Positions 1 through 11,470 of a stretch of DNA of 64,000 nucleotides are shown here, one piece after another. The notes under the pieces are model-generated. The model was not told where the DNA came from, searched no databases, and saw nothing but the letters and a program-made list of their open reading frames with translations. Position 1 is the stretch's first letter, and every line of letters begins with the position of its first letter. Position numbers and translations under genes: made by a program. The stretch comes from Cynocephalus volans (lineage: Eukaryota > Chordata > Mammalia > Dermoptera > Cynocephalidae): the NCBI RefSeq assembly GCF_027409185.1, contig NC_084464.1:50319095-50383094 (forward strand), read 5' to 3'.

Positions 1-1464
1 CCTGACCCTGGTTGGGGTCTTTGGGACAAGGAGAAGCAAAACCAGAAAGACTTTCTAGAAAATTGTCAGATAACATTCAAACGTTCACATTTAAACATTT
101 AAATGTAAATGTAAACAGAAACATTTAAACACTTATTTCTCTATATAAAAAGTAATACCTGCTCAATTTGAAACAGTTGGAAAGCACAAGGAATAAATCA
201 AACATTACCCATTCTCCTACCATCCAAAGATAATATTTTGATCCCCATCATTACAGTCATTTCTATGTCTAGATTTATTTTTTGCCATATACATTGTATA
301 TACCAACTTTTATAGCTGGTTTTTCCCCTTAAGAATTGTATCAAGAACATCTTATGTCACTAGATTCAAGCTAACACTGAGAAACTCCTTCTTGGACCAA
401 CAGGCAAATTCTCTAGCAGTGAATTCACTGGACAACATGAAGCCATTTCCCCGGACATCTGAATCCCAGCATGAAGGGTCCCAGCTTCTGACTAACAAAA
501 GGTAAGGAGAGAACTGGCTGACAGTGTCGGGCTACATGGAAGAGCCCCCTTCCTCTCTCTTTCCTTAGCCCATTCCTGCTGCTCTGAATGTCTCCTTACA
601 CGCTGCATGGTCTGGAAGACAAACCACTCTTACGGTTTTAATTGGTTGTAGATATTCAGGCCAGTGGCTTTCAAGCTTGTTTGAGGCACACCCCTTCAGT
701 CCCTTGCTCCGCCAGCCCATAGCCCTGCTGCCATGGTAACAAGAGACAAGAGGTTCAACTCTGCAAGCCCTGGTCCTGGAGGAGGAGGGGGTTGGGAGGG
801 GGAGGGGCACGATGTGCAAAAAGGAGGAGGATTGGGGAGAAGGGCGATGGTGGTGACAGGGCAGAGGGTAGTCGGATGCCACGATGCAGGGGAGCTCACG
901 CAAAAGACTCTTTGTCCTAGCACAGATTCAGGAGAGATGTGGGCAGCCTCCCATAACACCACTGAGGACGGCCCGCAGCCAGTTTTCCTAAATGATGGGA
1001 TGATCCAGCAGGGACTCTCCTTCCCCACACACCGTGTCATTGTGTCTTTCCAACCACACAGCCCAGGTGGTGGAGCCACTGACGCATGCCTCCTGCCATC
1101 CTCCAGCCTCAGACTCGGTACCGTCAGACCAGAGGCCAGGGCCGTGTCACTGGGGTCTCCATCTCCCCACCAAGGGGTGTGGTCCTCTGGGTTGGAAGGG
1201 GCGCTGAGCTCTCACATTGGAAATGTGAAATAGAGCTTTAAAAACAAGGTGCAGGCAGTACCCTTGATGTGCTGTGATGAGAAGGCACTTCACCTCTGTG
1301 GTCTTCCTGTCAAAAACCCATAACCCTAGTCGAAGCATAAGGAAAACATCAGACCATCCCAACTGAAGGGCAGTCTGCAAAATACCTGGTCAGTACTCCT
1401 CAAATGGCCAGAAGCATCGAAATCAAGGAAAGTCTGAGAATCTGTCACAGTCCGGAGGAGCCTA

Positions 1465-1745
1465 AGGAGACGTGATGACTAAATGTAATGTGGTGTTCTG
1501 GTTGGGAGCCTAGAACAGAAAAAGACATTAGGTAAAAACTAAGGAAATCCAAATAAATTATGGGATTTAGTTCATAATAGTGTATGAACATTGGTTCACT
1601 AGTTGTGACAAATGTACCATAGTAATGTTAACATGTACAGTACAGGAAACTGGTTATAGGTTCCATGTGAACTCTCCGTACTGTCTTTGCAACTTTTCTG
1701 TAAATCCAAAACTATTCTTTAAAAAAAAACAAAAAAACCCCTTAT
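1465..1745 (+). repeat. Old L1 3' end (L1MA-like)
   Basis: Contains the typical L1M 3' UTR phrases ACTAGTTGTGACAAATGTAC, TGTACTGTCTTTGCAACTTT and TCTGTAAATCCAAAACTATT, then an A-rich tail. Confidence 0.7.
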
Positions 1746-1939
1746 CTCAAAACAAACAAACAAAAAAGGCTAGTCACTGAGCCCTCCACACCAGGCTGTT
1801 TTCCCTGGACCTCCCTCCCTCCCCCACCCGGCCGTCAGCACCAGCACTTCGGCTGGTGTGCTAGTTTGAGGAAACATCTCACACGTGAGATAACTGGTGT
1901 GGTGTGTTTCATTTGGTTAGCTTGTGTTTTAAAAGGCAG

Positions 1940-2475
1940 TATAGATTCATTAAAGAAAAAAATTGATAAGTTGGACTTCATTAAAATTTAAAATGCTGCT
2001 CTGCAAAGGACCCTGTTAAGAGAATGAAAAGACAAGGCAAAGACTGGGAGAAGATATTTGCAAAACACATATCTGATAAAGGACGTGTATTCAAAATACA
2101 CAAAAAAAACTCTTAAATTCAACAATAAGAAAATAAAGAACCCAATTTAAAAAATGAGCAAAAGAGCAGAACAGCCACTTCACCAAAGAAGATACAGAGA
2201 TGGCAAATAAGTGTGTGAAAGGAAGCTCAACGCCATATGTCACCAGGGAATTGCAAATTAAAACAACAATGAGATACACTACACACCTGTCAGAATTGCT
2301 AAAATCCTAGAAAACTGACAACACCAAAAGCTGGTGAGGGTGCAGAGCAACAGGAACTCTAATTCCTGGCTGATGGGAATGCAAAACGGTACAGCCACTT
2401 TGTAAGACAGTACGATGGATTCTTACAAAGCAAAATACAGTCTTACCACACAATCCAGCAGTCACACTCCTAGGT
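1940..2475 (+). repeat. L1 ORF2 3' fragment, decayed
   Basis: Matches the end of L1 ORF2 at DNA level (for example TTGGACTTCATTAAAATTTA, GGGAGAAGATATTTGCAAAA and AAAACAACAATGAGATACAC), with many frameshifts. It lies after the 3' UTR fragment at 1.5 kb, so the two are separate insertions or rearranged. Confidence 0.75.
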
Positions 2476-2582
2476 ATGTTTTCTGACCTCTTGCATAGCT
2501 CCCACTGGTAGATACAGCCTGCTCAGCAAATAGAAAGCTCCATCTCTAATTTTTCTTTTGCTTCAAAGACAATAAAGTACAT

Positions 2583-2591
2583 GTGCATGTG

Positions 2592-2629
<38 letters not shown>

Positions 2630-2642
2630 AGAGAGAGAGATG
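2583..2642. repeat. (GT)n then (GA)n microsatellite
   Basis: A GT run (about 2597-2626) followed directly by a GA run in KIF6 intron sequence. Confidence 0.95.
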
Positions 2643-3416
2643 GCTGAGGGTGTCAGGAGAAGGCACAGTAAATACATTCACTAGATCTGAGGCTATAAGG
2701 TAGAAATAGACTATGCTTGCCAAGAAATCCATAATCCTGAAGTTCAGAACCTTGGATTTCAAAGGTGTGCTTCAGATCACCCATGGGAGCTTTTCCCATA
2801 ATCTTGCTCCAAGAGCTCTGCCCAGGCCTCTTTGATATACACTCTTCCGGAAGGAGTGTCTTTGGGAAAATGGCTATCAGCTGTCCCCTGAGCACTGTTT
2901 AGCTCCTGTCACCTGTGGTGACTGCGGGTGTCTGGTTGGATGTCCTAACCCTGGGCAGAGATAAATGAGTGTTCTAAACAGAGTTTGCTAAGACATTCCA
3001 ACTGTGAGTGGTCAGCTCCCCCAAATTCCCTCCCTTCAGTGCTTGAGTACCAAGATTTGTGGGTGGGAAGGTCACACTAGACCAGTGAGAGGAAAAGTGT
3101 CCCTGCTGGAGATGGGAAAGGGAGAGGTCTAGGAGCTCCACCTCTGACAAAGAAATTTGCTTTAAGTGCTGGTGGTAAAGAGCCCACGAAGCTCTGCCAG
3201 GGCTGAGGCAGGGAGGAGACCCTGCCCCAGGTCATCATGATGCTTCAGACATTCTCTGTGAACAGCCATCAGTGGAGGAGTAGCTGCTGGTGTTCTTAAA
3301 TTCTCCAAAGAGACAGCATTGGCTTTCTTCTCTTACAATAATAATATCCCCAGTCATTTCTTGGAGGCCCTGATGGCAGGCACTGAACAAATATGCAGTG
3401 TAAGTACTGTCATTGT

Positions 3417-3530
3417 CCCCCATTTACAGATGAGAAAACTCAGGCTCAGAGAGGTTAAGTAACTTGCTCAGGGCTCCCCAGCTTATAAATGGTAAGATCA
3501 GGACTCGAACCCAGACTTGTCAGAGTTTGC
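3417..3530 (-). repeat. MIR
   Basis: TTTACAGATGAGAAAACTCA and GAGAGGTTAAGTAACTTGCT are the reverse complement of the MIR core. Confidence 0.8.
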
Positions 3531-3579
3531 CACTACCCTCCTTCCTCACATCAGTTTTGTTTAGCATTAATGATTAGCC

Positions 3580-3631
3580 TTTAGGGACACATGCACATTA
3601 TGTTGTTTATTTAGGGACACATGCACATTAT
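3580..3631. repeat. Direct repeat of about 22 bp, 30 bp apart
   Basis: TTAGGGACACATGCACATTA occurs at 3581-3600 and again at 3611-3630 with matching flanking T bases. Confidence 0.95.
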
Positions 3632-6364
3632 TGAGTTGGCATTTCCCAATCCGTATTTCTGTAATATTTCGTACAAATGCACTATCTTTTTATTCTTCCC
3701 AATGCCAGGTCCTGTATTTCTTCAATGTGTCCACACAGTCTGATTTTGCCAAGAGGCCAGGATTTTCAAAAGCAGATCTGTTTCCATAGAAAGCCAGGCT
3801 TCTAAGGACTGGAAAACCAGATCTCCCTGTCATTGGCCCTCACCATTTCAGAGTCCCCTGAGTTCAGCCCCCTCAGTTTACAAATGAGGAAACTGTGGCC
3901 CCAGAAGAGAATGAGATGTTTTCAGTTCTGTAGTTAATAACGTAAAGAGCTACAAATGAAACCCAGACTGTTGAACTCCACATTTAGTGCTTTTGTTCCT
4001 TCCTTGCCACCTCTCTGCACGCCCCTGCCTTCTCCCTGCCCCTGTCCTGTCTCTGCGCTACTCCTGCACTCCTTCCTTCTCCTGTCCCTTTCTTTCATTC
4101 TCTTGCTCCACCCACCTTCATTCCCATCTTACATTCCCTTTCTCCGTTTCTTCCTTCCCTTTGCTCCCTTGCCTTTGTCCCACGCCCCATCAGCTAGACA
4201 GACGCTCTTTATTGCTCGGCCGTTCGTCCATTCTGCTGCCAGCATCTCCAGGACAGCATCCACCACGGACTAGGTAAAGAACTTGCTGCTGGGCAAGACC
4301 TCCAGCATCTCCTTGGGAAACCAGCATGAGAATCGTGCTCCTCCTCCAGCTTCCACCTTGTCATAGAAGTAGGGCCTGTCCTGGCCTTGGGCATTGCTGG
4401 ACATTCCTTAGATATTCCAGTTTACGAGATCTTTAACCCTGAAGTCGAGAACCTTGGATTTCAACAGTTGCATCAGCTCGTCATTGGCTAACTCCAAGGA
4501 GTCCCCTCAGTTTAGGCTTTCACAAAGAGTGTGTCACATGAATCCAAGTCAGCTCTTCCAAGCAGCATGCCCTCGGGCAAGCCAGCTCTCTCCTTTGGGA
4601 CTGATTCCTTGGCTTCATCTGTAGAATGCACTAAGGTCCCTGTGACACTATCATTCTAGGAGAAGATAAATGTTCCAGCGCCATTTGAGAGCTGCTGGAG
4701 TGGGAGAGCAAGAACCCAGATGAGTGTTTCTGCCTGAGTTCCAGAGTGGCCACTCTTAATGGAATCACTGCAGGCTAGGCAGCTGGTCCTCTGCTCCTCA
4801 TGTCCTGAAGGAAACCTGATTCCATCACTTTCCCAGGGACGCTCAGGTCCTGGAGGCTGATCATACTATACACTTTGATTGGCAATCCACGAGGCCTAAT
4901 TATTATTTATATTGCCTATTAATCCTTATTAAGAAAGAGATCATTCATTCCAATGGCTGGTGTACTCTCTCCAGAAAGGATGTCACCATGAGAAATGAAG
5001 TCAGCTGCAAAGGCTGGTTGGGCAAAGAGGGGGCAAAGGGCATCTGTGGCATGATCCCGAGGGTTACAGAAACCACTGTGGCATCCAGCGATGCTCAGGC
5101 AGCTTCAGTGGAGGAGTCATTTTGCTCAGGAGCCCCAAGCCTTCAAACCGTTCTGTCCTCTTGCATGAACTCGCTGAGACAAAAGGCTGGGGCTCTGCAG
5201 AGGGTGCTGGATGCTCCCACCTGCCACAGTGTGGTCATGCCCTTCTGCCCTGCTCCTACCCTTCTCTCCTCTACCTCCCACTCCAGACCCTCAACAGTTT
5301 GGCACCTGTGAACTCTCCCTGGAATCTGAGAAAAGGTTCCACCAGGAAACTATTGAGTTGATGAGCCATTTGTGTGCCAATGACTTGGTCTTGCAGACTT
5401 GCTACAACTTCCAAACTGACCTTGACCTGCTGTAATCATAGCACCTGCAGGATGGAAAGCTCTTTCTCCTTCCCTTCTCCAGGCCTGCATCAGGAACCAC
5501 TCAGCAGGAGCCCTGAAAATTGGCCACCGTTCTCCAGAGAAAAACATGCAGAGGCTGCCTCTGGTCCTACAGCAGCCTTCACCAGACCCAGCACAGAGAT
5601 CCTCCACTCTTCCAAGGACACTGTGCAGTCTCTGGACTGCTAGGAAATGGGCAGGGTGTGTAGTGGGGGAGTCCCAGGCTCTGATTTCCTTCCCTGTTTG
5701 TTTGACCCACAGTCCCAAACCTATGGAGGCAGGCCCAGGGTAAGAAGCCCTGCCGCTGGCTGAGATGGGAGAGGGCAGAAGGGGCCATACTCATGGGTAG
5801 GACAAGCAGGTTGTCGGGCCTGTGGAATACCTCGGACTGACGATGCAGACTTGGCAGAGCCAGCACACTGGCCTCTAACCCTAGCCTACCTCTCAGCCTG
5901 AGCTTCCCCAACTGTAAAAGGAGGGTTCTAACCAGGTGACTTTTTAGGCCTCTTCCAGTCTCTAGGCAGAACCATCCCAAAGCAAGGAAGAGGATCCCAT
6001 CACTGAGTCCTGATAGCACAACTTAGAGTAGGGACCTTGTCCTCAGAGACATGTGGAATACACTGGCGTCCTGCCAGCTGTGTCCCCACCTCTGCACCTC
6101 CCAGGAGGAGCTACTGGGTTCACTGTGTGCAACCGGGAATCCAAAGCAAGGCACACACAGCAGGCAGCTAGTAAAATGGCCACAATTACCTCTGGTGAGC
6201 TGTTGGGTCTGATTCCTGACCGAGGGAGCACAGAGCTGGTCAGCTGTGGCCATCTAGGGGCAGACAGTGTGGTCAGGGGTGAGCTAGAGTGGGCTTCCTG
6301 AGAAAGCCACAGGTCCAAGCCCAGTTAATAAAACACTGCGGCTGAGAGCACACGTTCTGAAGCC

Positions 6365-6560
6365 TCACCGAGTCCTGATTAGCTCCATATCCTGCCACTT
6401 ACCAGCTGGGTCACTTTTAGAATTTCTCTAGCCTCTCTGAGCCTTAGTTTTCTAATCTATAAAATGGGTATGACATCCACCTCTTAGGCCATTAAGAGGA
6501 GCAAATGGCAAATGTTTACAAAGCACTTTCGCAGGGCCTGGCATGTAGATGGTGTCTATC
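6365..6560 (+). repeat. MIR
   Basis: CTGCCACTTACCAGCTGGGT, CTCTCTGAGCCTTAGTTTTC and AAAATGGGTATGACATCCAC follow the MIR consensus. Confidence 0.8.
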
Positions 6561-6683
6561 AATGACAGTCGTGGCCTTTGTTGTTCAGCCTCACAGCCAG
6601 CACATGCCATGCCCCAGCAATGAAAATCAATGCATAAACCTCCAAGACAGAGGAGTCTTGGCTTTCGTCTCACTCTGCTCTCA

Positions 6684-6983
6684 GGCTGCCATATCAAAAT
6701 ACTACAGATTGGGCGGCTCAAACACAAGCATTTATTTCTCACAGTTCAGGAGGCTGGCAAGTCCAAAATAAAGGCACTAGCAGATTCAGTGTCTAGTGAG
6801 GACCCATCTTCTTGCTGGGTCCTCACATGGTGGAAGGGACAAGGCAGCTCTCTGATGTCTCCTTCATAAGGGCCCTAGGCCCATTCATAAGGGCTCCACC
6901 CAAAGTCCCCACCTAAAAATACCATCACATTGGGGGTTAGGTTTCAACATATGAATTTTGGAAGGACACGTTTAGTCGTAACA
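6684..6983 (-). repeat. MaLR LTR (MLT1/MST type), minus strand
   Basis: On the plus strand it runs from GGCTGCCATATCAAAATACT through TTTATTTCTCACAGTTCAGG to ATATGAATTTTGGAAGGACA and TCGTAACA. This is the reverse complement of a typical MaLR LTR with its internal AATAAA. Confidence 0.7.
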
Positions 6984-7769
6984 GCCCCTAATTATAAACC
7001 CTGAATTTCTCTTCTATAAACCTCCTCTATACCTTTTGTTTTTGTTGGTTTGTATTGTGCAGTGATGTGAATGCCAGGAGAATCCTGCCCTCGCCTCGCC
7101 CCAGCCCACACAGCCAGGAACAGAGCAGCACTGGCACCCCCGCAGAAGACAGGTCTGTGGCCTTCTCCTCGCTCTGACACCTGTCACAACCCCTACAGTG
7201 GGTGGGGTGGCCTAAATCGCGAGTCTGCTCCCCCCACTCCTGAACAGCCCTTGTGCAGTAGCCACACAGACAGAGCTCAGAGCCGGCCTCTGGGCTGCTG
7301 TCCTGGGAATGCTGACTCCCACTGCTGGGAGTTTCTCCCAGGGTCACGGGCCCTGTGCAAGCAGAGCTGCTTCACACCTCCTGGTGAATAGATGTGCCTG
7401 GGGCCTCAAAGGAAAAAAGAGCCAGCTCAGGGGCAGTTCCAACCTAGCCCACTAGCCCCACACAGACCTCAGGGCTGACAGGCCTGGCCCCAAGGCCCAT
7501 GAGCAGTTTGCTTTGGGACTGAACACATTGGTAAGCGCCCCCCAACCAGCGTGGGCTATTTGTGCCTCTGACTAGAATGCCGGCTCTGCCTTCTCCATCC
7601 GGCGGACCTACTCTTCTCCCAAAGCAGCCCAAGCTGAATTCCACCACCTGCCCTGCCCATGCCCCAGCGCAGATCCTCCCTGCCCCAATCTGCTTCGGCG
7701 GTTATCGCTGAGCTGCAGATGGAATGCCAGCACCCAAAGTTGCTTGTGGTTTGAGAGGACGGCAGGGAG

Positions 7770-8090
7770 AGGAGGCACGGTCAGGTGTGTTAAGGTCTGG
7801 GGAGAGCAGTCCAGGGAGAGGAGACGGCTACAGCAAAGGCCCTGAGGATGGAAGGAGCCTGTTGTCGCCAAGTAACAGAAAGAAGATTGGGGGGCCTGAG
7901 CACAGTGAACCGGGGTCAGATCACACAGCACCTGGTAGGGCATAGGACAGAGTTTGAATTTTACTCCAAGAGTGATGAGAAGCCACTGAAGGGTTCAAGG
8001 CAGGGAGTGACATGACCTGATTTGCATGATGAAAGGACTGGTGTGGCCGCCACACAGAGAAGGGGGAAGGGATAGAAAAGGAGGTGAAAT
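7770..8090 (+). repeat. Fragment of the same old dispersed repeat
   Basis: Carries CAGCAAAGGCCCTGAGGATG, GAAGCCACTGAAGGGTTCAA and GGGAGTGACATGACCTGATT, matching the middle of the 9.5-11 kb copy. It lies 118 bases before the KIF6 exon. Confidence 0.55.
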
Positions 8091-8207
8091 GTGTCACACA
8101 GCTTCCTGGGTGAGAGGGAGTCCCTGAAAATGGAAAAGCACATAGGAAAGGGACATGCTGAGTACAGTCGCAAGGTGTAGTAAAGTGTGACATGTGTTTA
8201 TCCCCAG

Positions 8208-8314
8208 CATCCCCGAGAGACCGATGTCGTCCATCCCTCTCACCGGGGTCAGCCAGACGGACTCAGACATCCTGGCATTCATCAAGGCCAGACAGAGCAT
8301 TCTGCAGAAGAAAT
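8208..8314 (+). CDS. KIF6: KIF6 penultimate coding exon (C-terminal tail)
   Basis: This exon encodes part of the extreme C-terminal tail of kinesin family member 6, a kinesin-9-type microtubule motor linked to motile cilia. The 107 bp exon is flanked by AG (8206-8207) and GTAAGT (from 8315). It reads in one frame as IPERPMSSIPLTGVSQ, then TDSDILAFIKARQSILQKK, and ends one base into the next codon. I recognise this as the KIF6 tail from memory of the human protein; no alignment was run. It lies after the motor and coiled-coil regions, which are upstream of the window. The split codon (T at 8314) joins GT at 14483 to give Cys, and the reading frame then closes five codons later. Neighbouring KCNK16 and KCNK17 downstream on the same strand fit the known KIF6 locus. 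Confidence 0.85.
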
Positions 8315-9464
8315 GTAAGTGCATTTCTCTCAGTGGCTGCTCCAGGGCCACAGGTCACCCCAGGGGAGCTGGAGCAAGTGTGAGGTGAAAAGGGAGTAGG
8401 AAAAGCCACAGGGCTGGCCTTCCGGTCACTTCTCACATGCTCGGCCTCTGTGTCCTCCTGGAGGAAGTCCCAACGGGGAGCATCAGCAACACCAGGACAG
8501 GCCCAAGTGGGAGGGCGGCCCCGGTGCTCCTGGCCCGCTTGGCAGAGCTCTCCCCCTCGTCCAGGTCTTCAGCTCCTCTCGTTCTCTGTCCCCAAAGGCA
8601 GCTCTCTGCTTCGCCCAGCCTTCTCCAAACAGGAAGGGGCCGAGTGATGGCTTGGGAGCTTGTTGAGGCCCTGGCTAGAAACCTCAGTCTCCTGTCAGAG
8701 CACGGTTCCTGCCAAGGAGTTATAGATGTAAACAGCACTTGAAGGCCCAGGCCTGAGGACACTGCAACAGTCACAGAGGAAATCTGTGTGGCGTGTCAGA
8801 CAACAGGAAGAGAAGGAGATGGCCCTTCCCCACCTTCGTCACTGGCCTGTCCCTCCCCGTCACTCCCCTGCATTGGCCGCTGCCCGCCTCCCATCTGCTC
8901 CGGTCGGGCCTTTTCTTTTGCTTTCCATTCCCCACACACCACAGGGACAAGTCCCAGGGCCCCTTGCCCCAGCCCTGCATTTAGTCTTAGCCTCGTCCCG
9001 GTAACCCAAAGGCTACTAGACTGGCTTAACGTGGCCTTTGCAAGTCAGAAAGGCAGAGTTGGATCTTTAAGGACCGATCCCTGCCCTGAGGGGCTTCACT
9101 TACTCTCAACCTGTCTGTGGTTAGGACAGCAGGACGTCTGCTCGTGAAAGGAGCACCGCAGCTGAAGGAGGCCTTTACGTGTGGCCCTCACGGCGCTGGG
9201 ATGCCAGCCTGCTTATGTGCTCTTCACCACCAGGACCAGCAGCATCACACCATCATCGGGTCTCCTCTGAGGCCTGAGACAGCCCAGCTCCGCCACCAAC
9301 TGACTGTGACGTCCTGACCTTCTCTCATCCTCAGTTTCCTTGTCTGAAAAAGAAAAAAAAAAAAAATCGGATTCAGTGATCTCCAAGGCCCCATCTATGC
9401 CCCAGATACTCCAGTGATACGTTGGGCACTGAACAGTAATGGACAGCCCATCAGTCACTGAGCC

Positions 9465-10990
9465 CTGCATTTACTGGGCGCCTTCTGCATGCCAGGCCCT
9501 ACTACGAGTGCTGGAGCTACGGCATGCTGTAATGAGACAGAGCCACGCCCACGAGAAACTGACGCTCTGGGGGACAGACAGTGATCACATTAACAAATAA
9601 ACAAGATCATTTGAGGTGATAACAAGTGCTACGAAATAGCTAAAGTATGTGATGTTGTGGGCAGCAAGCGGGAAGGCTGCTTCTAGCTGGGTAAGTGGAG
9701 GAGTCGTCTCCAAAGAAGGGAACTTCAAGCTGACAGCCGAATAAGGGGATGGAGCAGCCATGCGATGCTCTCTGTAGGGAGCACGCGGTCCAAGCAGAAC
9801 AAAGCGAAAAGTCCTGAAGGGAGAGGAGCTTTGCTTGGTCACAGGGTGGGAAGGAAGCCAGAATGGCTGGAGGGCAGAGAGCGGGAGGGCAGGGGCCAGA
9901 CCACACTGGCCTTATGGGCAAGGGAGAGGGAGGCTGGACGTTACTCCAGGTGTACTGGGAACCCGCTGAAGCACCGTAACCGTGGGAGTGATACGATCCG
10001 ATTGATGCTTCAGGAAGCTCACGCTGGCTGTCGGATGTGGTGTAGATTGTAGGGACCAAGAGCAGACCAGTTATCAGGCTGCCGTGAGGGGCAGGAGAGG
10101 GACGCGAGTGCCCTGGACTTGCCAGTGGGTTGGACATGAGGTGGGAGGGAAGGGAAGAGTCCACGCACCTCCTGGGCTTTTGATCTGAGCCACCAAGAGG
10201 GTGGTGGTGTCATTTACTGAAATGAGAAAGGAGGAGAGGCGTAGATGTCAGAGGGAAGGAGCCGGAGGAATGGACGGTTCCAGTCAGCCCATTCGAAGTT
10301 CAGATGCCGTTGACATCCAAGAGGGGATGTCGAGTGCACGGCTGGCGTGGAGGTCTGGGCTAGAAAAAGAACCATGGGAGTCGTCGTGTCTGGGTGGTGT
10401 TTAAAGCTATGGGACTGGGTAAACTCTCCTCTGAAGGGTGGACACAGCTATTCTGATTGCTGAGGACAGATCCCCGAGGCGCTGAAGCCGAGATGCTGAG
10501 AAGATGCCGCCAGGCGAGGGAGGGACAGCAGGGGAGCGAGTGCAGCCTCGGCAGGTCTGGCAGGTCCGCAGGAGAACGGGTTCCAGGGAGGGTCCTGTCA
10601 GCAGAGTCCGATGCTGCTGGGAGGCTGGGGGGGAGGGACAGGATGTGAACAGACGCCCGCCACCGTGCGTGTCAGGGTGGCTGAGCACAAGGGCCATCTC
10701 AGGCAGGAGACTGGGAGTGGCTGAGGAAAGAAAGAGGAGAGAAGCTGAGGCCAGGAGCAGGGGCAGCTCTGCGGGGCGTCCAGTTGTGGACAGGAGCAGG
10801 CGACGGGGCAGGAGCTGAAGGGAAGCAGGCGCGAGGGGGGAGGTTTCTGTTTGTGTTAAATGAGAACCAGTAAAACGTGTTTATGTACCAGAAGGAACGG
10901 TCCAGCAGAAAGAGGGAAGTGGTGATGCGGTGGAAGACGGGCCCAGAAGTGCAGGAGCCACTTCCTTGAGAAAGTGGGAGGGGGGTGTCC
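9465..10990 (+). repeat. Near-complete copy of an old dispersed repeat (family not named)
   Basis: The sequence follows a common mammalian interspersed consensus: CATGCCAGGCCCTACTACGA near the start, then AACAAATAAACAAGATCATT, CAAAGCGAAAAGTCCTGAAG, GGAGTGATACGATCCGATTG, CATTTACTGAAATGAGAAAG, GACATCCAAGAGGGGATGTC and GTGGTGTTTAAAGCTATGGG. Shorter parts of the same series recur elsewhere in the window. The opening is L2-like, but I cannot name the family with certainty. Confidence 0.55.
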
Positions 10991-11309
10991 AGGACATAAG
11001 CAGGGGCAGGGCGCGGTCTCTGGGGCTGGCAGACCCGCCCCTGTAAGAAATTCATAGAAATCAGCATAATTCCGCCCCTCATGAAGCCTATGGGTAAGAA
11101 TGTAGTTCATGTTCTGTTCACTAATCTTTTGTACATACAAGAGAGATCACGATCCAACTCTCTCAGAAGAGAAGAGGCTTAAACCCAAGGTCTGCATCAG
11201 AATGCTGTCTTCCCGCTAACACTGTCCCCGGACGGTACAGAGAGCCACACCGAACGGCAGGTACGTTCGGTAAAAATGCATATGGCAAATGACCATTTAT
11301 AACGTTTTC

Positions 11310-11470
11310 ATTTGTGTTGCTTTATTTGATGCTGTCAACACTCCTGTGAGGCATACAGAGCCAAGATTCAAATCCCCTTTTTGACAGGGGAGGAAACTGA
11401 GGCAAGCAGAGTTTGAATAACCTGCTCAAAGTTACATCACTAATAAATGGCCGAGACAGGATAAATAACC
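11310..11470 (-). repeat. MIR
   Basis: GGGGAGGAAACTGAGGCAAG and AATAACCTGCTCAAAGTTAC are the reversed MIR core. Confidence 0.7.

Larger units (their letters stand above)
1..8207 (+). other. KIF6: KIF6 intron (3' part of gene)
   Basis: No coding exon could be supported in this stretch. It ends at a good 3' splice site (pyrimidine-rich tract then AG at 8206-8207) in front of a KIF6 exon, so it is read as intron sequence of KIF6. It holds L1 fragments (about 1465-1745 and 1940-2475), a GT/GA microsatellite near 2.6 kb, a MIR at 3.4 kb, a minus-strand MaLR LTR at 6.7-7.0 kb and part of an old dispersed repeat at 7.77-8.09 kb. The first 350 bases are AT-rich and look like decayed repeat. The many open frames here are short, unsupported by splice sites and show no recognised domain. 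Confidence 0.7.

Noticed and set aside
4988-5435. Overlapping open frames that could be an extra KIF6 exon
   Set aside because: No frame continues between convincing splice sites, and the peptides do not resemble the KIF6 tail.
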